This document shows, piece after piece, positions 1-6,472 of a stretch of DNA of 18,895 nucleotides. A program made the position numbers and the translations under genes. Source of the DNA: JBCCFX01 sp039029515 (GTDB taxonomy: Bacteria > Planctomycetota > Phycisphaerae > Phycisphaerales > SM1A02); the NCBI GenBank assembly GCA_039029515.1, contig JBCCFX010000061.1, positions 1 through 18,895 on the forward strand, read 5' to 3'. How positions within the stretch are numbered: the stretch's first letter is position 1; every line of letters starts with the position of its first letter. The notes below the pieces were generated by a model. That model had not been told where the DNA came from. It saw only the letters and a program-made list of their open reading frames with translations, and did not search any database.

Positions 1-60
1 AACCGATTCTTATACAGTATCTGCGTAGGGCACCCTTCCGTACCTCCGTTGATCTTATGG
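1..60. other. Left edge, no gene called
   Basis: This short stretch lies downstream of the stop codon of the first minus-strand gene and is cut by the window boundary. I see no open reading frame, tRNA, or convincing hairpin followed by a T-run on the minus strand, so no terminator is called. Confidence 0.5.
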
Positions 61-1686
61 TCACGACCTTGGCGTATAGGCCATGGAGCGGGCGATTCCA
101 AACGCAGCGAGCGACGCTTTACGCGGTTCATTGCGGCGCCTGAACTCCAGCGCGCTCTCATATGCGGTGATCGCCGCAGCTGATCGGCCGTCGAGTCGAA
201 GTCGATCGCCAAACTCAAGATGCGCTTCGGTGTAGTCAGGCCAGATGTCGATCGCGCGTTGATAGTACGACTCAGCGTTCTGGTGGAATGCCAGCGCTCG
301 CGTGGCGAATGCCTGTGCATTGACCGTATCGTCGACGGCAGCGTAGTTCTGCGCGGCGGATTGCTGTGCATCGCCAAGCGCTTCGAGATTCTGGCCGACG
401 CGGAGCAGCGCGCGTGGATTCTCTGGATTCTTTGCCAGCACATCGCGCCAGAGTGTGATCTCTTGCGCATACATGCTGGCGCGCTTGAACGTCATCACGC
501 TGAATGTTGTCGCCAGGCCGACCACAAGAAGAAGTGCGACCAGCGCCGGCGTGCGTCCGCGCATCGACGGCAACCAGGCTTTGGGCACAATGCACCACAG
601 CATGACGCCAAGCGTGGCAATGACGCCGGCAATCGCAAGGTAGAACCGATGGTCGTTTGCGAGATCTCGAATCGGCACGATCGTCGATGTCGGTGCCAGA
701 ATGATAAAGAACCACGCGGCAAGCACGCCGACGTGCCGATGGCGAACGAGCAGATATACCGTTGCGGCAAGGAGTGCGAGGATGATGATCGCCGGCACGA
801 TGACGTCGCCGATCGATGTTGCTGGTGGCCATTGGTAATCGAGCGACATCGCGTTTGGCAGGACGGTGAGCCGGAGTCCGTGCAGGAGGACTTCTGACTG
901 CGTCAACAGATAATCCCAGGGCGTAATCCCTTGATAAGAGAAGCCCGCGGTCGCGGTCGCCTTGTCTGTTGACAACACGCCGGGCGCGACGCGCGTGAAC
1001 CACATGACCGACCACGTCATGACAGTGCCACCGATGGTGACCCAACGCGCTCGGCGTGAAGACGCACCATCCCGGCCATAGGCGTACATCAGCAGGAGCA
1101 GCATCACCGGCAACGTGACGACAATGGCCTTACTGGCCAGGCCCAACGCGCTGCACGCGATGGTGATCGCGAACCACGGCCATGCCTTTGGTCGTTGCAG
1201 ACCGATCATGAACGTGAGCATGCCGAGGACATACCACATGGATGCCATCGCTTCGGCGCGCTGCACGGTGTAGGTGACGGTCGATGTCGAAATCGGATGC
1301 ACAATCCACAGCAGCGCGATCAGAAACGCGAGTTCGTTCATTGGTCGTTCGCGCGCAGCGCCGATGGGCGCAAGCAGCATTCGGAACAGCATGAACAAAC
1401 TGATGCCGGTGATCAGATGGATCGCGATGTTGATGAGGTGATAGCCAACAGGGTTCAATTCACCGATCGCGTAGTTCACGGCAAACGTGAGTTCGGTCAG
1501 CGGCCGACGCGCGCGGGTGATGATCGTCGTCGCGTTGCCGAGGTCGTGTACACGGTTGTTGTTGACGATGTCACCGTAATCATCGAATGTCCATCCGCCT
1601 TGCCACGTCGAGGCGTGCGCAAGCAATCCTGCGCCCGTGAGCAGCAGGCAGGCAACGGTTGTGATCCAGCGTTGCGTCGTCATCAT
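61..1686 (-). CDS. TMTC-like multi-spanning membrane protein with C-terminal TPRs (putative GT-C glycosyltransferase)
   Basis: This 541-residue protein has an N-terminal hydrophobic helix, then a predicted extracytoplasmic loop with an acidic pair at D35-D36 in the context TFDDYGDIV. About ten hydrophobic segments follow, up to roughly residue 410, and a soluble tail of about 415-541 carries degenerate tetratricopeptide repeats (for example the stretch around SYYQRAIDIWPDYTEAHLE). The early DD, the VHP..T..VTY..QR motif and the IVPIRD...HR.YL motif resemble TMTC/DUF1736-type proteins. The eukaryotic members transfer mannose from dolichyl-phosphate-mannose to secreted proteins. Substrate and activity here are inference. 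Its ATG overlaps the stop of the upstream paralogue by 4 bases (ATGA), which suggests translational coupling; a GGAAGG lies about 12 bases upstream. A second ATG follows immediately, so the start is uncertain by one codon. The TPR tail is shorter than that of its neighbour. Confidence 0.82.
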   Translation of the reverse strand: MMTTQRWITTVACLLLTGAGLLAHASTWQGGWTFDDYGDIVNNNRVHDLGNATTIITRARRPLTELTFAVNYAIGELNPVGYHLINIAIHLITGISLFMLFRMLLAPIGAARERPMNELAFLIALLWIVHPISTSTVTYTVQRAEAMASMWYVLGMLTFMIGLQRPKAWPWFAITIACSALGLASKAIVVTLPVMLLLLMYAYGRDGASSRRARWVTIGGTVMTWSVMWFTRVAPGVLSTDKATATAGFSYQGITPWDYLLTQSEVLLHGLRLTVLPNAMSLDYQWPPATSIGDVIVPAIIILALLAATVYLLVRHRHVGVLAAWFFIILAPTSTIVPIRDLANDHRFYLAIAGVIATLGVMLWCIVPKAWLPSMRGRTPALVALLLVVGLATTFSVMTFKRASMYAQEITLWRDVLAKNPENPRALLRVGQNLEALGDAQQSAAQNYAAVDDTVNAQAFATRALAFHQNAESYYQRAIDIWPDYTEAHLEFGDRLRLDGRSAAAITAYESALEFRRRNEPRKASLAAFGIARSMAYTPRS

Positions 1687-3728
1687 GGGCCGGTCGTGCC
1701 TTCCAGAATGGCGAGTCGAGTGATCGTAGCAGCGAAATCAGGCTGGATTTGCAGGGCCGACCTGTACAGTTGCAGCGCTTCATCCGTGCGCCCGGACCGC
1801 TCGCATAGCAAGCCGTAATTGTGCAGCGCTGCGACAGACCGTGGATTGAGTTCGAGCGATCGCTGGAGCAGCGCCTCGACGCCATCGGTTTCACCGATGC
1901 TGAGCTTCAGGCCAGCGAGCGTGGTGCGGACGCTCTCATTGTCGGGTTGCGCTTCGAGGCCAGCGCGAAACGCTTCGATCGCGCCCGCGGTGTCGCGGCC
2001 GGCGGGATTCCGCAAGCGGAGGTCCGCAAGATGCTCATAGCCACGAATCCACGTTGGCTGACGCCGCGTGAGTTGCACCGCGAGGTCGATCGCACGGTCG
2101 TAGCGGCGCGGTCCCTGGCGCGCCAGGAGAATGCTGTAGTTGTACAGCGCGATACGATTGTCGGGATCGCGACGCAAGGCGCGATCGTATTCCTTCTCCG
2201 CGCCGACAATGTCGCCGGTGTCTGTCTTCGCAATCCCCAGGCTGATGATGGTATTGATGAAATCGCGCGGTTTGACGTCGCCTTCGGGACGCTCGAGCGC
2301 AAGCTCGCGTCCGCGTTCGTACGCAGGAATCGCCGCCGCAGATTCACCGCGTTCCATATGCGACTGGGCGAGCAGGATGTAGGCGCGATAGTTGTTCGGC
2401 TGCGCGTTGACCGTCTGCTGCCACAGCGTCGCGGGTACTTGATACAAGCGATTTCGACCTGCGGTCATGAAGATGCAGATGAACACGAGCAGCGACCAGC
2501 CCACCGCAAGTGGGCGATAGAGCAGGAGTGAAGGCACCGAAAGGTGCGACGACGCGAGTGTCACCAGACGAACCGCACTGCACGATACCAGCACCACGAT
2601 GCACGCGAGTGGAAGGTACATGCGATGCTCAAAGATGACGTCGCGGATCGGGACAATGCTCGATGTCGGCCCGAGGATGAGGAAGAACATCGCGGCCGGC
2701 ACGCCCCAACGCGGCGCACGCCAGAGCAGCACAATGGATCCGACGACGAGCATGGCCACGATGGCCAATGCGGGCATCGCCGCGCCGAGCGTCGTCGCGA
2801 CCGGATAGTCGTACAGCACATGCAGATCGGTGGGGGAGAACGTCAGGCGAAGGTAACGCATGATCACGTTCGCCTGCGTATAGAGGTATTCGAGAGGCGC
2901 GATGCCTTTGTAGGCAAAACCGACATTGGCGTTTGCGCTCGCCTCGGTGGCCAGAATGCCTGGGGCAACGCCGGTCGCAAATGGAATCGCGATCGTCAGA
3001 AGTAATCCGGCGTGGAATACGCCATGCGTCGACACGAGCGTTTTCCATGATCGCGCGACAAATGCACGATCCATCATGATCGCGGCGATCGGCGCAGTGA
3101 TCATGACCGTTTTGCACAGCATGCCGGCCGCACACGCCACAATGCCAATGATCATCCATCGGCGTCCATCGGGGATGCGCAGCGTGGCATACATCGTGAG
3201 CAGATACAGCGCGGCCATCATGGATTCAGACCGCTGCGTGACGTATGTCACAGCTTGGGTGGTCAGTGGATGCACGACCCACAGGCTCGCCACCATCACG
3301 CCGAGCCAGATCGCGCGATTCGTTGCAACGCCTGACAACGCGGCACACCGGCGCACGACGGCCATCAGGAGCAACGCACAGCACAGATGGACGGCGATGT
3401 TGAGGACATGGAATCCAGCCGGATCTGGTGGTTCACCCGCCGGCGGGGCCGCAATGGCATAGTTGATTGCGAATGAAAGCGCGACGAGTGGTCGACGGTC
3501 GCCGAGCACCGCGCCGAGGTCGCTCAGATCATGTACCGCAGGATTGGCCACGATCTCAGACATGTCGTCGAGCAGGAACGCACCGCGCAGGCTGCCGCCA
3601 TACGCCATCACGCCCAGCGCGATCACCATGGCAAACGGCAACCACGAAGGCAACGCGCGGCGTCGTTGGCTGCCGGAAGATGCGTTCGTCGGTGTCGAGG
3701 TCTCGGCGTTCACGGCGGGCGGCATCAT
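1683..3728 (-). CDS. TMTC-like multi-spanning membrane protein with long C-terminal TPR domain (putative GT-C glycosyltransferase)
   Basis: This protein of about 681 residues is a clear paralogue of the downstream gene. Shared motifs in the same order include the RRPL...F..NYAI segment, the G.H..NIA.HL segment, the W.VHP..T..VTY..QR motif, the APG.L.T motif and the SIVPIRD...HR.YL motif. The acidic pair D54-D55 (FLLDDM) sits just after the first membrane helix, as in GT-C enzymes. Hydrophobic segments cover roughly 30-430. Residues 440-681 form at least five TPR-like units, such as EKEYDRALRRDPDN and LQLYRSALQIQPDF. I chose the ATG at 3728 (MMPPAV) rather than the farther upstream ATG at 3869, because the extra 47 residues lack membrane character and would overlap the divergent glycosyltransferase gene. 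No strong ribosome-binding site is visible. The likely role is sugar transfer at the outer face of the cytoplasmic membrane, with TPRs binding the acceptor; this is family-level inference. Confidence 0.83.
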   Translation of the reverse strand: MMPPAVNAETSTPTNASSGSQRRRALPSWLPFAMVIALGVMAYGGSLRGAFLLDDMSEIVANPAVHDLSDLGAVLGDRRPLVALSFAINYAIAAPPAGEPPDPAGFHVLNIAVHLCCALLLMAVVRRCAALSGVATNRAIWLGVMVASLWVVHPLTTQAVTYVTQRSESMMAALYLLTMYATLRIPDGRRWMIIGIVACAAGMLCKTVMITAPIAAIMMDRAFVARSWKTLVSTHGVFHAGLLLTIAIPFATGVAPGILATEASANANVGFAYKGIAPLEYLYTQANVIMRYLRLTFSPTDLHVLYDYPVATTLGAAMPALAIVAMLVVGSIVLLWRAPRWGVPAAMFFLILGPTSSIVPIRDVIFEHRMYLPLACIVVLVSCSAVRLVTLASSHLSVPSLLLYRPLAVGWSLLVFICIFMTAGRNRLYQVPATLWQQTVNAQPNNYRAYILLAQSHMERGESAAAIPAYERGRELALERPEGDVKPRDFINTIISLGIAKTDTGDIVGAEKEYDRALRRDPDNRIALYNYSILLARQGPRRYDRAIDLAVQLTRRQPTWIRGYEHLADLRLRNPAGRDTAGAIEAFRAGLEAQPDNESVRTTLAGLKLSIGETDGVEALLQRSLELNPRSVAALHNYGLLCERSGRTDEALQLYRSALQIQPDFAATITRLAILEGTTGP

Positions 3729-3818
3729 ACCAGTGCCCGGCGATCGCCCGACGATGGTGTGCGGTTGGTAGAATCCGACGGCGGACCGGCACCACCGACC
3801 GATCGCCTCGGAGCACGC
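3729..3818. promoter_or_regulatory. Divergent intergenic region between the TMTC-like pair and the GT2 gene
   Basis: These 90 bases separate two divergently transcribed operons and must hold, or lie close to, both promoters unless the promoters sit inside the coding regions. I could not identify convincing -35/-10 hexamers on either strand. The call rests on gene orientation only. Confidence 0.35.
3810..3813 (+). promoter_or_regulatory. Ribosome-binding site that supports the GT2 start
   Basis: A GGAG lies 5 bases before the ATG at 3819. It favours this start over the open frame that extends upstream to 3531, which would run back through the N-terminal part of the divergent gene. Confidence 0.5.
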
Positions 3819-4544
3819 ATGTCGAACGAAAATCGTGAGCACGCTGAGACCGAGGTGCCGGCTGCGCACCGTGACGATGTCTTTATCGTCATCGCCGCCT
3901 ACAACGAAGCGACCTGCATCGAAGAGGTCGCCCGTGAGGTGTCGGCGTCGTATCCCAACGTGGTCGTCGTTGACGATGGATCATCCGATGAGACGTTCGC
4001 CGCAGCACAACGCGGTGCTCGGTTCGTCCTTCGGCATCTCGTGAATCGCGGTCAGGGTGCAGCGCTGCAGACTGGCATCGAGTTCGCGCTGAAACGGGGG
4101 GCGCAGTTCGTGGTGACCTTTGATGCTGATGGTCAGCATCGCGTTGAGGATGTTGCCCGGCTGCTTGAACCGATCATCGCCGGCGAGTGTGATATTGCCC
4201 TCGGTTCGCGATTCCTTGGCGAAGCGCCGAACATGCCCGCGACGCGTCGATTGGTGTTGAAGTGCGGCGTGCTGTTCACGCGGATTGTGAATCGTGTCAA
4301 CCTGACGGACGCACACAACGGCCTTCGCGCGTTCAGCCGGGATGCAGCGTCACATGTCCGAATCACGGCGGATCGCATGGCGCATGCGAGCGAGATGATT
4401 GACTTTGTGCGCGACAGCGGACTGCCGTACCGCGAGATTCCGGTTGAGATTCGCTACACCGAGTACTCGATGGCGAAGGGGCAGTCATCGGGCAATGCGA
4501 TTCGAATCGTGCTGCAATACTTACTTGGAAAGATCTTCGAATGA
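3819..4544 (+). CDS. Family 2 glycosyltransferase, polyprenyl-phosphate mannosyl/glucosyltransferase-like (DPM1 type)
   Basis: The 241-residue protein has the full GT-A fold signature of family 2: an IAAYNEA start strand (res 25-31), VVDDGSSDET for nucleotide-sugar binding (D52-D53), the NRGQGAALQTG loop (76-86), the DADGQH metal-binding DxD (102-107), GSRF (129-132) and a later D.HNGLRAFSR segment. It has no C-terminal membrane domain, so it resembles soluble or peripherally bound polyprenyl-phosphate sugar synthases. These move a sugar from a nucleotide donor to a lipid phosphate on the cytoplasmic face. The sugar cannot be read from the sequence. It overlaps the DUF2304-like gene by 4 bases, a pairing commonly seen for this GT2 subgroup. 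The divergent TMTC-like proteins are plausible users of its lipid-linked product. Confidence 0.88.
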   Translation: MSNENREHAETEVPAAHRDDVFIVIAAYNEATCIEEVAREVSASYPNVVVVDDGSSDETFAAAQRGARFVLRHLVNRGQGAALQTGIEFALKRGAQFVVTFDADGQHRVEDVARLLEPIIAGECDIALGSRFLGEAPNMPATRRLVLKCGVLFTRIVNRVNLTDAHNGLRAFSRDAASHVRITADRMAHASEMIDFVRDSGLPYREIPVEIRYTEYSMAKGQSSGNAIRIVLQYLLGKIFE

Positions 4545-4891
4545 CGCCATTTCAGACCATGCTCGTGATCGTGTTCGGATTGCTGGCTCTCGCGTGCCTG
4601 ACGGCGACTCTCATCGGTCTGCTGCCGAGACGAATGGCCCTGATGTTGTTCGTCATCTGGCTGGCCGGCGGACTTGCATCCGTGTTTCCCGACATGACGA
4701 CGCGCATCGCGCAGCTCGTTGGAATCGATCGCGGCAAGGACTTGCTGCTCTATTGCGCGGTCGTCGTCATGATGATCGGTTTCACCATGACGTATGTTCG
4801 GGTTCGGCATCTGCGGCGCGATATTACCCGTCTTGTGCGCGAACTCGCGGTGCTCCACGCGAGCGAGCAACCGCCCGCGGAGACGATGTGA
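4541..4891 (+). CDS. DUF2304-like small membrane protein
   Basis: This 116-residue protein has three predicted membrane helices (about 5-24, 32-49 and 69-88) and the loop GIDRGKDLLLY, characteristic of DUF2304 proteins. A basic, probably helical C-terminal tail follows (VRHLRRDITRLVRELAVL). DUF2304 proteins have no established reaction but are recurrent partners of polyprenyl-phosphate glycosyltransferases. A role as membrane anchor, or in handling the lipid-linked sugar, is inference. The start ATG overlaps the stop of the glycosyltransferase (ATGA). A GGAAAG lies 8 bases upstream, so both genes are probably translated from one message. Its stop codon is 5 bases from the 3' end of the convergent tRNA gene. 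Confidence 0.85.
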   Translation: MTPFQTMLVIVFGLLALACLTATLIGLLPRRMALMLFVIWLAGGLASVFPDMTTRIAQLVGIDRGKDLLLYCAVVVMMIGFTMTYVRVRHLRRDITRLVRELAVLHASEQPPAETM

Positions 4892-4896
4892 GTCAA

Positions 4897-4970
4897 TGGG
4901 CTGGGTCGGATTCGAACCGACGTCTAAACGATTATGAGTCGTCTGCTCTAGGCCGCTGAGCTACCAGCCC
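4897..4970 (-). tRNA. tRNA with anticodon CAU (elongator Met or lysidine-type Ile2)
   Basis: The 74-base gene folds into a full cloverleaf: a perfect 7-bp acceptor stem (GGGCTGG/CCAGCCC), D stem GCTC/GAGC with a GG in the loop, anticodon stem GACGA/TCGTT with loop CTCATAA, and T arm GTCGG-TTCGAAT-CCGAC with discriminator A. The 3' CCA is not encoded. The acceptor end is fully paired, so this is not the initiator. From memory of E. coli and B. subtilis tRNAs, the anticodon stem (GACGA/TCGTT) looks more like tRNA-Ile2(CAU) than elongator Met, so the amino acid is left open. Confidence 0.93.
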
Positions 4971-5128
4971 CGCACGCATCCTAGATTGGCACGATCCCGC
5001 GTCAAACCCGCCGGCCCGCGAACGCAGCATGATTCACGGGCGATCATTTCCCGTACCCAATCCGGACAACACATGCCGGCAGACGCGCCGCGGTCAGGTA
5101 TCCTGCCCGCCGTGGGACTTTGATGTCT

Positions 5129-5134
5129 GGGAGG
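5129..5134 (+). promoter_or_regulatory. Strong Shine-Dalgarno sequence
   Basis: GGGAGG lies 7 bases before the ATG at 5142. It supports that start over the internal ATG at 5193, which would give a shorter signal peptide. Confidence 0.65.
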
Positions 5135-5141
5135 AAGAACC

Positions 5142-6083
5142 ATGACCACGCTGCCGTGCGCCCGATCAGTCAATCCATGTGTTCAACGTCAGATGTCCAT
5201 CGGCGGCCTGTTCCTGCTCGTCGGGATGGTGGCCGAGAGCAGCCACGCCGGCAGCTTCGTCTGTCCTTCGAGTCCCTGCGCTGCGGACTGTGCGCCGGAC
5301 AACGGCGATGGCTCGTTCGGCAATGGCCTCGTGAACATTGACGATCTGCTCGCGGTCATCAACGCGTTCGGCCAGACCGATGGTCGTTGCGACCTCGCGC
5401 CCGACAATGGTGATGGCACGTTCGGCAATGGCATCGTCAACATTGACGACGTCCTCGGCGTCATCAATGCGTTCGGCGATTGCCCGGGCTTTGAATACCC
5501 GCCGCCGGCACGCAACGCGGAAGCCGAGCAGATTGCCCTGGAAATGCTTGGTCCGTTCGGCGGACTGTTTGCGCCGCCGGAGCTGATTGATCGCGTCGAG
5601 CGCGATCTGGCGTTAATCCGCGCCGCAGAGCCGACATTGGCGACGGAGTTTCATACGCCAACGTGGTCAGGACTCGGTTTGATTCTGACGCTCGATGATG
5701 CGCTGCCACAGGACAACTTTGATTGTCTGAACGAGTATTACGGCGTGACCGACATCACGGTGCTCGGTGCGCTGGGATTCGTGATCATCGATTTCCCGCG
5801 CGTTCACAATTCGGCCCAGATGGTGACCAACTATCTCGCCGCACCCGAAGTGCTGACCGCGGGCGAAGATTTCATTGTTGGCGGCCAGAACTTCTGGACG
5901 CCGACCGCACCGCTCGCGAATCCCGATGCTACATGGACGTGGAACGTCGATGACGGGTTCTTTGACTGCTTTGACGGTTGTGATTGCCACTACTTCTACA
6001 CCTTCCGGGTGAGTGCCGGAGGCGATGTCGTGTTGATCAGCTCGTCCACGGTCGGTCAGCCCTGGTGCGAATTTCCGTTCTGA
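5142..6083 (+). CDS. Secreted protein of unknown function with N-terminal dockerin-like repeat pair
   Basis: The 313-residue product begins with a signal-peptide-like region: a polar, Cys-containing n-region, the hydrophobic core SIGGLFLLVGMV, then a likely cleavage site after SSHA around residue 36. The dockerin-like pair occupies about 46-115, with the units PDNGDGSFGNGLVNIDDLL and PDNGDGTFGNGIVNIDDVL framed by cysteines. The remaining 200 residues match no family I recognise. They include an amphipathic helical stretch (about 125-160), a beta-rich part with VTDITVLGALGFVIIDF, and an acidic Cys-rich segment near the end (FFDCFDGCDCHYF). The module lies at the N-terminus, whereas the two similar downstream proteins carry it at the C-terminus. 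The strong ribosome-binding site fixes the start; Met18 is an alternative. Export to the cell surface or medium is likely; function is unknown. Confidence 0.85.
   Translation: MTTLPCARSVNPCVQRQMSIGGLFLLVGMVAESSHAGSFVCPSSPCAADCAPDNGDGSFGNGLVNIDDLLAVINAFGQTDGRCDLAPDNGDGTFGNGIVNIDDVLGVINAFGDCPGFEYPPPARNAEAEQIALEMLGPFGGLFAPPELIDRVERDLALIRAAEPTLATEFHTPTWSGLGLILTLDDALPQDNFDCLNEYYGVTDITVLGALGFVIIDFPRVHNSAQMVTNYLAAPEVLTAGEDFIVGGQNFWTPTAPLANPDATWTWNVDDGFFDCFDGCDCHYFYTFRVSAGGDVVLISSSTVGQPWCEFPF
5277..5486 (+). repeat. Cys-framed dockerin-like module, copy 1 (two tandem units)
   Basis: The segment encodes CAADC, then two units of about 32 residues with the pattern PDNGDGxFGN...VNIDDxLxVINAFG, ending in GDCP. 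It matches the modules at 9524-9736 and 11459-11668 along its whole length. The acidic and Asn residues suggest calcium binding as in EF-hand/dockerin loops. Confidence 0.85.
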
Positions 6084-6472
6084 GCCGCGGATCCATGCGG
6101 GTCAATATGCGGGGTTGAGGCAGTGTAAGCAGCGGTTTGACCGCGTCGCGGTAAGCTGGACGGAGCCGGCGGTGCGGGCTGGTCGATCATCTTTTGAATT
6201 GCCGGCAGCATCCGTGCCGGATCGACGTATATTTCACGGAACGGAGTGAGGACTCGAGGAGGACCGTGTCGTCACACTGCGCAGTTTGCGGTCTCAGGGC
6301 GGTTGCCGTGTGTGGTTTCCGCTTGGGGGAGATCGTGTTCTGAGCGTGAGGAAGGGTCGACGCACACGGTATCTTGCATTTCACGCCGTCTCAATGCTCC
6401 AGGGGGCCGTTCACGACGCTGTGACGGCCTTGGTGTCATTCATAGAAATCGTTCGAGACGAGGCAGGAATTC
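6084..6472. other. 389-base intergenic region with possible structured leader
   Basis: No credible gene is seen here; small open frames lack ribosome-binding sites and recognisable content. It probably holds the promoter and a leader for the metallopeptidase gene. A nested inverted repeat is visible: GTCGATC (6182-6188) pairs with GATCGAC (6220-6226), and inside it CGGCA (6203-6207) pairs with TGCCG (6215-6219). A ribosome-binding-like AGGCAGGA lies just before the ATG at 6473. I could not place confident promoter hexamers. Confidence 0.4.

Noticed and set aside
220..897. Long plus-strand open frame opposite the first TMTC-like gene
   Set aside because: It is antisense to a well-supported membrane protein and its product is rich in Arg, Cys and His with no domain; high-GC DNA gives many such shadows.
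1821..2531. 236-codon plus-strand open frame
   Set aside because: It lies opposite the TPR tail of the second TMTC-like gene, has no ribosome-binding site or recognisable motif, and conflicts with a conserved protein.
3531..3818. N-terminal extension of the GT2 gene
   Set aside because: The extra residues are low-quality and lie antisense to the divergent gene; GGAG and the family start fit the ATG at 3819.
6132..6144. Small hairpin GCGGT-TTG-ACCGC as a terminator after the 5142 gene
   Set aside because: The stem is only 5 bp and no T-run follows.
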